Source: Pseudomonas gregormendelii (GTDB lineage Bacteria > Pseudomonadota > Gammaproteobacteria > Pseudomonadales > Pseudomonadaceae). Taken from it: a stretch of 45,398 nucleotides of DNA. The stretch's first letter is position 1, and each line of letters begins with the position of its first letter. Of the stretch, positions 7,487 to 15,202 are shown one piece after another. Made by a program: the position numbers and the translations under genes. Under the pieces are notes generated by a model. That model was not told where the DNA came from, did not search any database, and was given only the letters and a program-made list of their open reading frames with translations. The stretch lies in assembly GCF_017114825.1 (NCBI RefSeq), contig NZ_JADEVO010000042.1, positions 1-45,398 on the forward strand. The letters are read 5' to 3'.

Positions 7487-8377
7487 TTATTTATCGCGAA
7501 TCGAGAAATTCGCCATGTGCTCCAGGCCCTTGATCAGTGCCGAGTGGTCCCAGTTGCTGCCACCGATCGCCGCGCAGGTGCTGAACACTTGCTGGGTGTT
7601 GGCGGTGTTCGGCAGGTTGATGCCCAACTCGCGGGCACCGGCCAGGGCCAGGTTCAGGTCCTTCTGGTGCAGGCTGATACGGAAACCCGGATCGAAGGTG
7701 CCTTTGATCATACGCTCGCCGTGCACTTCGAGGATCTTGGAGGAAGCAAAACCACCCATCAGCGCTTCACGCACCTTGGCCGGGTCGGCGCCGTTTTTCG
7801 AAGCAAACAGCAGCGCTTCGGCCACGGCCTGGATGTTCAGCGCCACGATGATCTGGTTGGCCACTTTCGCGGTCTGCCCATCGCCATTGCCGCCCACCAG
7901 GGTGATGTTCTTGCCCATGGCCTGGAACAGCGGCAGTACGCGTTCGAAGGCGTCGGTATCGCCGCCGACCATGATGCTCAGGGTCGCGGCTTTTGCGCCG
8001 ACTTCACCACCGGACACCGGTGCGTCGAGGTACTGGGCGCCTGTTTCGTTGATCTTGGCGGCGAAGGCCTTGGTCGCGGTCGGCGAGATGGAGCTCATGT
8101 CGATGACGATCTTGCCTTTGCCAATACCGGCGGCGACGCCGTCGGCGCGGAACAGCACGTCGTCGACCTGTGGGGTATCGGGCACCATGATGATGATGAC
8201 TTCAGCTTCCTGGGCGACTTCTTTCGGGTTCGCCAGGGCGATCGCGCCGGCGGCAACCAGGTCAGCAGGCGCGGCGTCGTGGTGTGCCGACAGGAACAGG
8301 CTGTGACCGGCTTTTTGCAGGTTCGCCGCCATTGGGTGGCCCATGATGCCGGTGCCGATAAATCCGATTTTAGCCAT
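7487..8377 (-). CDS. glxR: 2-hydroxy-3-oxopropionate (tartronate semialdehyde) reductase
   Basis: This 296-residue protein belongs to the 3-hydroxyisobutyrate dehydrogenase/tartronate semialdehyde reductase family. It has an N-terminal NAD(P) motif GFIGTGIMGHPMAANL, the substrate-binding DAPVSGGEVGAKAATL, and the catalytic-lysine region NGDGQTAKVANQIIV. It reduces tartronate semialdehyde to D-glycerate. The start is ATG 8377, preceded by AGAGGAA. The open frame continues 35 codons upstream only because it runs through a REP-C repeat and would give a KIKIKIK tail, so that extension is rejected. It sits between hyi and ttuD in the glyoxylate operon. Confidence 0.93.
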   Translation of the reverse strand: MAKIGFIGTGIMGHPMAANLQKAGHSLFLSAHHDAAPADLVAAGAIALANPKEVAQEAEVIIIMVPDTPQVDDVLFRADGVAAGIGKGKIVIDMSSISPTATKAFAAKINETGAQYLDAPVSGGEVGAKAATLSIMVGGDTDAFERVLPLFQAMGKNITLVGGNGDGQTAKVANQIIVALNIQAVAEALLFASKNGADPAKVREALMGGFASSKILEVHGERMIKGTFDPGFRISLHQKDLNLALAGARELGINLPNTANTQQVFSTCAAIGGSNWDHSALIKGLEHMANFSIRDK

Positions 8378-8408
8378 GAGAAATTCCTCTTGTTTTATGC
8401 GGTTCCCT

Positions 8409-8510
8409 GTAGGAGCTGCCGAAGGCTGCGATCTTTTGATTTTGATTTTGATCTTGATCTTGATCTTCAAAATCAAGATCAAAAGATCGCAGCCTTCGGC
8501 AGCTCCTACA
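8409..8510. repeat. REP-C inverted pair with hexanucleotide repeats in its loop
   Basis: Two REP-C arms (8409-8441 and 8478-8510) are perfect inverse complements over more than 30 bases. The centre is a run of TTTGAT and CTTGAT hexamers (about 8436-8468). The structure lies between glxR and hyi, just upstream of the glxR Shine-Dalgarno region. Confidence 0.9.
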
Positions 8511-8526
8511 GAGATGTCATGTTCGT

Positions 8527-9309
8527 TTAGATCGCGTTGTGGGTCTTGAGCCAGCCCAGACCGGCTTCAGTGGTGGTCAACGGCTTGTATTCGCAACCCA
8601 CCCACCCCTGGTAACCGATGCGGTCCAGGTGCTCGAACAGGAAGCGGTAGTTGATCTCACCGGTACCGGGTTCGTTACGCCCCGGGTTGTCGGCCAACTG
8701 CACATGGTTGATCTCGCCCAGGTGCGATTGCAGGGTGCGGGCCAGGTCGCCTTCCATGATTTGCATGTGGTAGATGTCGTATTGCAGGAACAGGTTGGCG
8801 CTGCCCACTTGTTCGCGAATCGACAGGGCCTGGGCCGTGTTGTTCAGGTAGAAACCCGGAATGTCGCGGGTGTTGATCGCTTCCATGACCAGCTTGATCC
8901 CCGCCGCCTGCAGCTTTTCGGCTGCGTACTTGAGGTTGGCGACAAAGGTTTTTTCCACGGTGGCGTCATCCACGCCTTGTGGACGAATGCCCGCCAGGCA
9001 GTTGACCTGGGTATTGCCCAGCACTTGCGCGTAGGCAATCGCCAGGTCGACACCGGCGCGGAATTCTTCAACCCGATCCGGCAGGCACGCGATGCCGCGC
9101 TCGCCCTTGGCCCAGTCACCGGCCGGCAGGTTGAACAGCACCTGGGTCAGGCCGTTGGCGTCGAGGGTGGCCTTGATCTCGGCCGAGCTGAAATCGTAAG
9201 GAAACAGGTACTCGACACCACTGAAACCGGCCTTGGCGGCCGCTTCGAAACGGGCAAGAAAATCCTGTTCGGTGAACAGCATGGACAGGTTGGCTGCGAA
9301 ACGCGGCAT
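8527..9309 (-). CDS. hyi: Hydroxypyruvate isomerase
   Basis: This 260-residue TIM-barrel protein belongs to the xylose-isomerase-like (AP endonuclease 2) superfamily. It begins MPRFAANLSMLFTEQDFLAR and contains GFSGVEYLFPYDF, LVMEAINTRDIPGFYLN and WVGCEYKPL. The glutamates in the last two blocks are the probable metal and catalytic residues. It interconverts hydroxypyruvate and tartronate semialdehyde. It is the second gene of the gcl operon, 65 bases after gcl, with AGGAGA before its ATG. The length equals the family norm. Confidence 0.93.
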   Translation of the reverse strand: MPRFAANLSMLFTEQDFLARFEAAAKAGFSGVEYLFPYDFSSAEIKATLDANGLTQVLFNLPAGDWAKGERGIACLPDRVEEFRAGVDLAIAYAQVLGNTQVNCLAGIRPQGVDDATVEKTFVANLKYAAEKLQAAGIKLVMEAINTRDIPGFYLNNTAQALSIREQVGSANLFLQYDIYHMQIMEGDLARTLQSHLGEINHVQLADNPGRNEPGTGEINYRFLFEHLDRIGYQGWVGCEYKPLTTTEAGLGWLKTHNAI

Positions 9310-9374
9310 GGTGATCTCCTGTTATAAATTGAGAATGACGGCTCCTACACCGGCGAACCATCAACAATAGTGGA

Positions 9375-11150
9375 TCAGTCGAGCAACGAAATCGCAGTCG
9401 GTGCGTCGTTGCCGACCAGCGCCAGGTCTTCGAACTCGTTGACGGCGTTGATCTCGGTACCCATGGAAATGTTGGTCACACGCTCCAGGATAATCTCCAC
9501 GATCACCGGCACCTTGAACTCTTCGATCAGTTCCTGGGCCTTGCGCAGGGCAGGCTGGATCTGAGCCGGTTCGAACACACGCAGTGCCTTGCAACCCAGG
9601 CCTTCGGCGACCGCGACGTGATCGACACCGTAACCGTTGAGTTCCGGAGCGTTGAGGTTATCGAAGGACAGCTGCACGCAGTAGTCCATGTCAAAACCGC
9701 GCTGCGCCTGACGGATCAGGCCCAGGTACGAGTTGTTTACCACAACGTGGATGTACGGCAGTTTGAACTGCGCGCCCACGGCCAGTTCTTCGATCATGAA
9801 CTGGAAATCATAGTCGCCCGACAGTGCCACGACCTTGCGGCTCGGATCTGCCTTGACCACGCCCAGTGCCGCCGGAATGGTCCAGCCCAACGGACCGGCC
9901 TGGCCACAGTTGATCCAGTGACGCGGCTTGTACACATGCAGGAACTGCGCGCCGGCAATCTGCGACAGACCGATGGTGCTGACGTAGCAGGTGTCCTTGC
10001 CGAACACCTGGTTCATTTCTTCATACACGCGCTGCGGCTTGACCGGCACGTTGTCGAAGTGGGTCTTGCGGTGCAGGCTGGCCTTGCGCTGCTGGCAGTC
10101 CTGCAGCCAGGCGCTACGGTTTTTCAGCTTGCCGGCTGCTTGCCATTCGCGAGCGACTTCGATGAACACGGTCAGCGCGGCGGCAGCATCGGAAACGATG
10201 CCCAGGTCCGGGGTGAACACGCGGCCGATCTGGGTCGGCTCGATGTCGACGTAAATGAACTTGCGGCCTTCGGTGTAGACGTCGATGGAACCGGTGTGAC
10301 GGTTGGCCCAACGGTTACCCACGCCCAGCACCAGGTCGGACTTGAGCATCGTGGCGTTGCCGTAGCGGTGCGAGGTCTGCAGTCCGACCATGCCCACCAT
10401 CAATGGGTGATCGTCCGGAATCGTGCCCCAGCCCATCAGGGTCGGGATAACGGGAATTCCGGTCAGCTCGGCGAACTCCACCAGCAGCTCGGCGGCATCG
10501 GCGTTGATGATGCCACCACCGGCGACCAGCAATGGACGCTCAGCCTGGTCGAGCATGGCCAGGGCCTTCTCGATCTGCACGCGGTTAGCGGTCGGCTTGG
10601 CCAGTGGCAGTGGTTCGTAGGCGTCGATGTCGAACTCGATTTCGGCCATCTGCACGTCGAACGGCAGGTCAATCAGCACCGGGCCCGGGCGACCGGAGCG
10701 CATTTCGTAGAAGGCTTTCTGGAAAGCGTAGGGCACCTGGCCCGGTTCCATCACAGTGGTCGCCCACTTGGTGACCGGCTTGACGATGGCAGTGATGTCC
10801 ACCGCCTGGAAATCTTCCTTGTGCATACGGGCGCGGGGGGCCTGGCCGGTGATGCAGAGGATTGGAATCGAGTCGGCCGAGGCGCTGTAGAGCCCGGTGA
10901 CCATGTCCGTACCAGCGGGTCCCGAAGTGCCGATGCACACGCCGATGTTGCCAGCCTTGGTGCGGGTGTAGCCCTCGGCCATGTGCGACGCGCCTTCAAC
11001 GTGGCGAGCGAGGACGTGATCGATGCCACCGACCTTTTGCAAGGCGGAGTACAGCGGGTTGATCGCGGCGCCCGGGATGCCAAAAGCGGTATCAACCCCT
11101 TCACGGCGCATCACCAGAACGGCGGCTTCGATTGCTCTCATTTTGCTCAT
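9375..11150 (-). CDS. gcl: Glyoxylate carboligase
   Basis: This 591-residue thiamine-diphosphate enzyme joins two glyoxylates into tartronate semialdehyde and CO2. The three ThDP-enzyme domains are visible. The ThDP-binding GDYDFQFMIEE...VVNNSYLGL block is near residues 447-480. The usual catalytic glutamate is replaced by valine in RHVEGASHMAEGY (Val51). This is the known hallmark that separates Gcl from acetolactate synthase and related enzymes. ATG 11150 is used; an upstream in-frame ATG would add twelve residues (KRKRHK...) that are not part of the family. It is the first gene of the operon, behind a probable promoter at 11201-11230 and an operator-like palindrome at 11177. Confidence 0.96.
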   Translation of the reverse strand: MSKMRAIEAAVLVMRREGVDTAFGIPGAAINPLYSALQKVGGIDHVLARHVEGASHMAEGYTRTKAGNIGVCIGTSGPAGTDMVTGLYSASADSIPILCITGQAPRARMHKEDFQAVDITAIVKPVTKWATTVMEPGQVPYAFQKAFYEMRSGRPGPVLIDLPFDVQMAEIEFDIDAYEPLPLAKPTANRVQIEKALAMLDQAERPLLVAGGGIINADAAELLVEFAELTGIPVIPTLMGWGTIPDDHPLMVGMVGLQTSHRYGNATMLKSDLVLGVGNRWANRHTGSIDVYTEGRKFIYVDIEPTQIGRVFTPDLGIVSDAAAALTVFIEVAREWQAAGKLKNRSAWLQDCQQRKASLHRKTHFDNVPVKPQRVYEEMNQVFGKDTCYVSTIGLSQIAGAQFLHVYKPRHWINCGQAGPLGWTIPAALGVVKADPSRKVVALSGDYDFQFMIEELAVGAQFKLPYIHVVVNNSYLGLIRQAQRGFDMDYCVQLSFDNLNAPELNGYGVDHVAVAEGLGCKALRVFEPAQIQPALRKAQELIEEFKVPVIVEIILERVTNISMGTEINAVNEFEDLALVGNDAPTAISLLD

Positions 11151-11176
11151 GGTTTTGTGCCTCTTACGTTTTGTAA

Positions 11177-11186
11177 TTGTATACAA
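11177..11186. promoter_or_regulatory. Operator-like palindrome TTGTATACAA (site 1)
   Basis: This perfect 10-base palindrome lies 26 bases upstream of the gcl ATG. It is just downstream of the predicted gcl -10 box, where a bound repressor would block transcription. The same sequence recurs at 11315-11324. TTGTATACAA-type sites are typical of GntR/FCD-type regulators. The regulator is not encoded next to it. Confidence 0.55.
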
Positions 11187-11200
11187 GTGGCTTTGCGCAG

Positions 11201-11230
11201 AGTTTATTCACGGCGGACGGCGCAGGTCAA
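11201..11230 (-). promoter_or_regulatory. Probable gcl promoter
   Basis: Read on the minus strand, TTGACC (11225-11230) and TAAACT (11201-11206) are spaced by 18 bases and resemble a sigma-70 promoter. It lies about 50 bases upstream of the gcl start codon. Confidence 0.45.
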
Positions 11231-11314
11231 TCCATTTTCTCAAGCGACTGTTTCATTCGTCGGAAGCCCTTTGTGCTGTGGCTTTTCGTCGCATGTGGCG
11301 CTTTTCGATAATTA

Positions 11315-11324
11315 TTGTATACAA
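11315..11324. promoter_or_regulatory. Operator-like palindrome TTGTATACAA (site 2)
   Basis: A second perfect copy of the palindrome lies 138 bases from the first, on the glcG-like side of the divergent region. Two identical sites in one intergenic gap suggest binding by one regulator, possibly with looping, and joint control of both transcription units. Confidence 0.5.
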
Positions 11325-11417
11325 AAAAATAACTCATTGTGTTCTATTTGTTGCATCGGGCTGCGGCACTTGCGCGCAGGCCACTGGCTTTCCCTATAAC
11401 AAAATGAGGACGGCACC

Positions 11418-11858
11418 ATGAGCGCTTTAACCTTGAAAGTTGCAGTCAACTTGGTCAATCAGGCCATTTCGGCAGGGCGTGCAATCTCTGCGGCTCCACT
11501 GACCATTGCAGTACTGGATGCCGGCGGGCATTTGATCACCTTGCAACGCGAGGACGGCGCCAGCCTGCTGCGCCCGCAAGTGGCCATCGGCAAGGCCTGG
11601 GGCGCAATCGCCCTGGGCAAGGGGTCGCGCCTGCTGGCACTGGACGCACAACAACGCCCGGCATTCATCGCGGCCTTGAACAGTTTGGGGCAGGGCAGCG
11701 TGGTGCCGGCACCGGGTGGTGTGTTGATCCGGGATCAGGACGGGAATGTACTGGGAGCGGTGGGGATCAGCGGCGATCTTTCGGATGTTGATGAGCAGTG
11801 TGCAATCAGTGCGATCGAGGCGTCGGGGTTGCGGGCGGATGCGGGAGTAGTGGCTTGA
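11418..11858 (+). CDS. GlcG/HbpS family heme-degrading-domain protein
   Basis: This 146-residue protein matches the GlcG/HbpS (DUF336) family. The visible blocks are LTIAVLDAGGHLITLQREDGA, then the PAPGGVLI and GNVLGAVGISGD segments and a closing DEQCAISAIEA helix. Homologues lie in glycolate and glyoxylate loci (glcG in E. coli), where the role is undefined, and HbpS binds heme. No export signal is visible. It is transcribed divergently from gcl across a 267-base gap with two TTGTATACAA sites, so shared control with glyoxylate metabolism is likely. GAGGA precedes the ATG. Confidence 0.85.
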   Translation: MSALTLKVAVNLVNQAISAGRAISAAPLTIAVLDAGGHLITLQREDGASLLRPQVAIGKAWGAIALGKGSRLLALDAQQRPAFIAALNSLGQGSVVPAPGGVLIRDQDGNVLGAVGISGDLSDVDEQCAISAIEASGLRADAGVVA

Positions 11859-11880
11859 TCTATGGGTGATTGATACCGCT

Positions 11881-11960
11881 ATCGCCAGCAGGCTGGCTCC
11901 CACAGGGGTTTATCTGGAGTGTCAGAGATCAACTGTGTGAGCCAGCCTGCTGGCGATGAC
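11881..11960. repeat. REP-A inverted pair upstream of the RAYT gene
   Basis: A minus REP-A, a ~33-base spacer and a plus REP-A form this pair. Its plus arm carries GTGTGAGCC in place of the usual GTGGGAGCC. The pair is nearly identical, spacer included, to the one at 12535-12612 on the other side of the transposase gene. Confidence 0.92.
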
Positions 11961-12055
11961 GGACATTCAGACACATCCAGCTAACTGTCTGCCCCGCCCT
12001 TGGGGAATATCAGGACTAGCCTAGTTCCTGAATCAATCATGCAAAGGGCAAAGGA

Positions 12056-12514
12056 ATGCCTGATTTACCCGCTTCAAAGCGCCTGCGAATCGGCCGCTAT
12101 GCTGAATCCAGCCGCATTTACCTGCTGACTATCAATACTCGCGACCGAGAGCCCATATTCAAGGACTTCTCCTTGGGTAGAGGGGTGGTCAATCAATTTC
12201 GCTGCGCTCAGGATCAAGGCTTCGCCAACTCACTGGCATGGGTTGTCATGCCCGATCACTTTCATTGGTTGATTGAGTTGCGGCAGGGGTCGTTGGGTGG
12301 ACTGGTGCAAAGGACTAAATCCTTGAGCACCAAGGCAGTGAAGCAGTCTACCGGTCGAACCACCAGTCTCTGGCAGAGAGGGTTTCACGACCGGGCGCTG
12401 CGGCGGGAAGAGGATTTAGTGAAAATGGCTCGATATGTTGTAGCCAACCCGCTGCGGGCTGGACTGGTAGAGAAGCTTGGCGACTATCCGTTGTGGGATG
12501 CTATCTGGGTTTGA
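12056..12514 (+). CDS. REP-associated tyrosine transposase (RAYT)
   Basis: This 152-residue protein is a Y1/HUH nuclease of the TnpA-REP type. The HUH metal motif is MPDHFHWLIEL (His68, His70). The likely nucleophile is Tyr127 in ARYVVANPLRAGLV, followed by the typical PLWDAIWV end. RAYTs cut single-stranded REP hairpins and are thought to spread or maintain REP doublets (REPINs). The gene stands alone and is bracketed by matching REP-A pairs at 11881-11960 and 12535-12612, the standard context for such genes. REP-A is therefore its probable substrate. All key residues are present, so it looks intact. The start is the ATG after AAGGGCAAAGGA. A near-palindrome (AGGACTAGCC region) lies at 12011-12028. 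Confidence 0.95.
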   Translation: MPDLPASKRLRIGRYAESSRIYLLTINTRDREPIFKDFSLGRGVVNQFRCAQDQGFANSLAWVVMPDHFHWLIELRQGSLGGLVQRTKSLSTKAVKQSTGRTTSLWQRGFHDRALRREEDLVKMARYVVANPLRAGLVEKLGDYPLWDAIWV

Positions 12515-12534
12515 CCCGAATCGGAGTCGTCCCC

Positions 12535-12612
12535 ATCGCCAGCAGGCTGGCTCCCACAGGGTGTTATCTGATTGTCAGAGTCAACTGTGTGAGCCAGCCT
12601 GCTGGCGATGAC
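12535..12612. repeat. REP-A inverted pair downstream of the RAYT gene
   Basis: This is the partner of the pair at 11881-11960, with the same arm variant (GTGTGAGCC) and a closely similar spacer (TTATCTG...GTCAGAG...CAACTGTGTG). It ends two bases before the stop codon of the convergent TetR-family gene. Confidence 0.92.
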
Positions 12613-12613
12613 A

Positions 12614-13219
12614 TCAGTCCGGCTCACACCCCTTCAACACCAACCGGATAATCGTCTGCGCCGCTGCTTCGTAATCCTCTTCATCCAGCTTCGCCTTGCC
12701 GGTAATTGCAGTGATCTGCCAGTCAAAGTCTGCATACGTCTGGGTCGCTGCCCAGATGCTGAACATCAGGTGATTAGGGTCGATCGTTGCGATCTGGCCG
12801 CGGTCGATCCAGGTCTGGATGCAGTCGATGTTGTGCTCGGCCTGGCTGTTCAGTTGTTCGACCAGGTCGGCGCTCAGGTGTGGGGCGCCGTGCATGATTT
12901 CGCTGGCGAACACCTTGGAGGCAAACGGCAGGTCGCGGGAGATGCGGATTTTCGAGCGGATGTAACCGCTCAGCACTTCACTGGGTACACCGTCGGCGTT
13001 GAACGGCGTCGAGGCCTGCAGGATGGGCTCGATGATGCTTTCCAGAACCTCGCGGTAGAGGTTTTCCTTGGATTTGAAATAGTAGTAGACGTTAGGCTTG
13101 GGCAAACCCGCCTTGGCTGCGATGTCACTGGTTTTGGTCGCAGCGAAGCCCTTGTCGGCAAATTCTTCACTGGCGGCACGCAGGATCAGTTCTTTGTTGC
13201 GCTCGCGGATAGTGCTCAT
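12614..13219 (-). CDS. TetR/AcrR family transcriptional regulator, RutR-like
   Basis: This 201-residue protein has an N-terminal TetR DNA-binding domain. ILRAASEEFADKGFAATKTS is followed by the helix-turn-helix AAKAGLPKPNVYYYFKSKENL. The C-terminal ligand domain resembles the YcdC/RutR group (FASEIMHGAPHL, then a helix-rich tail). RutR-type proteins sense pyrimidines in E. coli; the ligand here is unknown. The chosen start is ATG 13219. An upstream frame adds twenty residues with no family similarity. It is divergent from the DUF808 gene, so that gene is a possible target along with itself. Confidence 0.85.
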   Translation of the reverse strand: MSTIRERNKELILRAASEEFADKGFAATKTSDIAAKAGLPKPNVYYYFKSKENLYREVLESIIEPILQASTPFNADGVPSEVLSGYIRSKIRISRDLPFASKVFASEIMHGAPHLSADLVEQLNSQAEHNIDCIQTWIDRGQIATIDPNHLMFSIWAATQTYADFDWQITAITGKAKLDEEDYEAAAQTIIRLVLKGCEPD

Positions 13220-13353
13220 AAACCAGGTGGTTCCTTGCCTGTACTGGCGGTGGCGCATGGTAGCACCGGCTTTGCGCACCGCTCAAGAATGCCCCGCGAC
13301 GGCTCTGGCAGGCTATGCTGCCCAGCATTCACTCTTTGCAGGAAATTTCATTC

Positions 13354-14268
13354 ATGGCAGGAAGCAGTTTGCTGTTGCTGATCGACGACATCGCCGCAGT
13401 GCTCGACGATGTAGCGCTGATGACCAAGATGGCCGCGAAAAAGACGGCAGGCGTGCTGGGTGATGACCTGGCACTCAATGCGCAGCAGGTGTCCGGAGTA
13501 CGTGCCGAGCGCGAAATACCGGTGGTATGGGCCGTTGCCAAGGGCTCGTTCCTGAATAAGCTGATCCTGGTGCCGTCGGCGCTGGCGATCAGCGCATTCG
13601 TCCCGTGGCTGGTGACGCCATTGTTGATGGTCGGTGGGGCTTACCTGTGCTTTGAAGGGTTTGAGAAGCTGGCGCATAAATTCCTCCACAGCAAGGCTGA
13701 GGACGAGGCTGAACACGCCCAGCTGGTCGAAGCGGTAGCCGACCCGGCGACCGACCTGGTGGCTTTCGAGAAGGACAAGATCAAGGGCGCCATTCGTACT
13801 GATTTCATCCTGTCGGCGGAAATCATCGCCATCACCCTGGGAACCGTGGCGGGCGCTTCGCTGACCCAGCAGGTCATCGTGTTGTCGGGGATCGCCATCG
13901 TGATGACCGTGGGCGTCTACGGCCTGGTCGCGGGCATCGTCAAACTCGATGATCTGGGCTTGTGGCTGACCCAGAAGCCAGGCCAGATGGCCAAGAGTAT
14001 CGGCAATGGAATCCTGCGGGCCGCGCCCTACATGATGAAAAGCCTTTCGGTGATTGGTACCGCGGCGATGTTCCTGGTCGGCGGCGGGATTCTGACCCAT
14101 GGCGTGCCGGTGGTTCATCACTGGATCGAGGAAGTCAGCGCGGGTGCTGGCGGGGCCGGCTTTATCGTGCCGATGTTGCTTAATGCCGTGGCAGGGATTG
14201 TGGCGGGTGCGGTGGTGTTGGCGGGGGTGATGCTGGTGAGCAAAATCTGGAAAGCGCTGAAGAGCTGA
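13354..14268 (+). CDS. DUF808 family inner-membrane protein (YedI-like)
   Basis: This 304-residue protein begins MAGSSLLLLIDDIAAVLDDV, the hallmark of the DUF808/YedI family. It continues with LMTKMAAKKTAGVLGDDLAL. Several transmembrane helices are visible (about residues 65-95, 155-200 and 225-300). A charged stretch between 100 and 150 (KFLHSKAEDEAEHAQL and EKDKIKGAIRTDFILSAEI) is typical of the family. The function is unknown. AGGAAA precedes ATG 13354; an upstream in-frame start would add 13 unrelated residues. It is convergent with the mlaA-like gene across a REP-B pair. Confidence 0.87.
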   Translation: MAGSSLLLLIDDIAAVLDDVALMTKMAAKKTAGVLGDDLALNAQQVSGVRAEREIPVVWAVAKGSFLNKLILVPSALAISAFVPWLVTPLLMVGGAYLCFEGFEKLAHKFLHSKAEDEAEHAQLVEAVADPATDLVAFEKDKIKGAIRTDFILSAEIIAITLGTVAGASLTQQVIVLSGIAIVMTVGVYGLVAGIVKLDDLGLWLTQKPGQMAKSIGNGILRAAPYMMKSLSVIGTAAMFLVGGGILTHGVPVVHHWIEEVSAGAGGAGFIVPMLLNAVAGIVAGAVVLAGVMLVSKIWKALKS

Positions 14269-14301
14269 AGCTGCACGCATTTCAAAGTTAATACTGTCCA
14301 A

Positions 14302-14391
14302 TGTGGGAGCGGGTTTGCCCGCGATGGCGGCGCGACATTCAACGTAGAGGGTGAATGTTGTGGCCCCATCGCGGGCAAGCCCGCTCCCACA
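14302..14391. repeat. REP-B inverted pair
   Basis: Plus and minus REP-B copies flank a ~40-base spacer that itself contains short complementary stretches (GACATTCA / TGAATGTT). It fills the gap between convergent DUF808 and mlaA-like genes and may serve as a bidirectional transcription stop. Confidence 0.88.
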
Positions 14392-14413
14392 ATTGGTTTT
14401 GATGTTGCCGCTG

Positions 14414-15202
14414 TTACTCGGCGATCTGCAACTTGCGCGATTCGGTATACACGTAGCGCACCTTCTCGTACTCGAACGGCGAGTTCAGCTGGCCGTAACG
14501 GAAGCTGGTCTGATAGCGCCGATCAACTGCGCGCAGCATCCAGACTTCCGGGTGGTTGGAGCTGACTTCCGAAACGTTGAGGAAGTTGATCGCCGACTCG
14601 GCGGTAAAGTCCACGGCCAGGCCGCCGGTGTCGCGGATGTTGGACGGGCCGAGGATTGGCAGCACGAAGTAGGCACCGCCCGGTACGCCGTAGAAGCCCA
14701 GGGTCTGGCCGAAGTCTTCGCTCTGGCGCGGCAGGCCCATGGCGGTGGCCGGGTCCCAGAGGCCGGCGATGCCGATCGTGGTGTTCAGCAGCAGGCGCGC
14801 GGTGGTTTCCATCGAGCGCTTGCCCTTGAACTGCAGCAGGCTGTTCATCAGGTTCGGCACATCGCCGAGGTTGTTGAAAAAGTTGCTCACGCCGGTGCGC
14901 AGGAAGCTCGGCGTGATGTAGCGGTAACCATCGACCACAGGCAGGAACACCCATTGGTCGAAGCGGTAGTTGAAGTGGTAGACCCGGCGGTTCCACTCTT
15001 CCAGTGGGTCATAGACGTTAAGCGCGTTGAGCGTCGAGCGCTCGAACTCGCGCTGATCCAGTCCCGGGTTGAACTTGAGTTTGCTCAGCGGTTCCTTGAA
15101 GCCATCGCTATCGACGACGATAGGCGCATTGGCTTTGCTGTTGTCGGCATGGGCGACGCCTGCACAGAGTAACGCTGCGATAAGCAGGAGAGATTTAGCC
15201 AC
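14414..15202 (-). CDS. mlaA: MlaA/VacJ family outer-membrane lipid-transport protein
   Basis: This 262-residue protein matches MlaA: YDPLEEWNRRVYHFNYRFD near residue 64, GVSNFFNNLGDVPNLMNSLL, and TIGIAGLWDPATAMGL with GQTLGFYGVPGGAYFVLP. MlaA removes misplaced phospholipids from the outer leaflet of the outer membrane and passes them to the Mla pathway. The N-terminus is odd. A hydrophobic signal contains Cys13 in ALLCAG, which does not fit the lipobox because the residue before Cys is Leu. A signal-peptidase-I site after AHA (19) looks better, so this copy may not be lipidated. It starts with GTG and overlaps the upstream hydrolase gene by 8 bases, so the two are coupled. Confidence 0.87.
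   Translation of the reverse strand: MAKSLLLIAALLCAGVAHADNSKANAPIVVDSDGFKEPLSKLKFNPGLDQREFERSTLNALNVYDPLEEWNRRVYHFNYRFDQWVFLPVVDGYRYITPSFLRTGVSNFFNNLGDVPNLMNSLLQFKGKRSMETTARLLLNTTIGIAGLWDPATAMGLPRQSEDFGQTLGFYGVPGGAYFVLPILGPSNIRDTGGLAVDFTAESAINFLNVSEVSSNHPEVWMLRAVDRRYQTSFRYGQLNSPFEYEKVRYVYTESRKLQIAE

Noticed and set aside
8378..8482. N-terminal extension of GlxR with a KIKIKIK stretch
   Set aside because: It is translation of the REP-C hexamer repeat; the conserved GlxR start with AGAGGAA ribosome site is at 8377.
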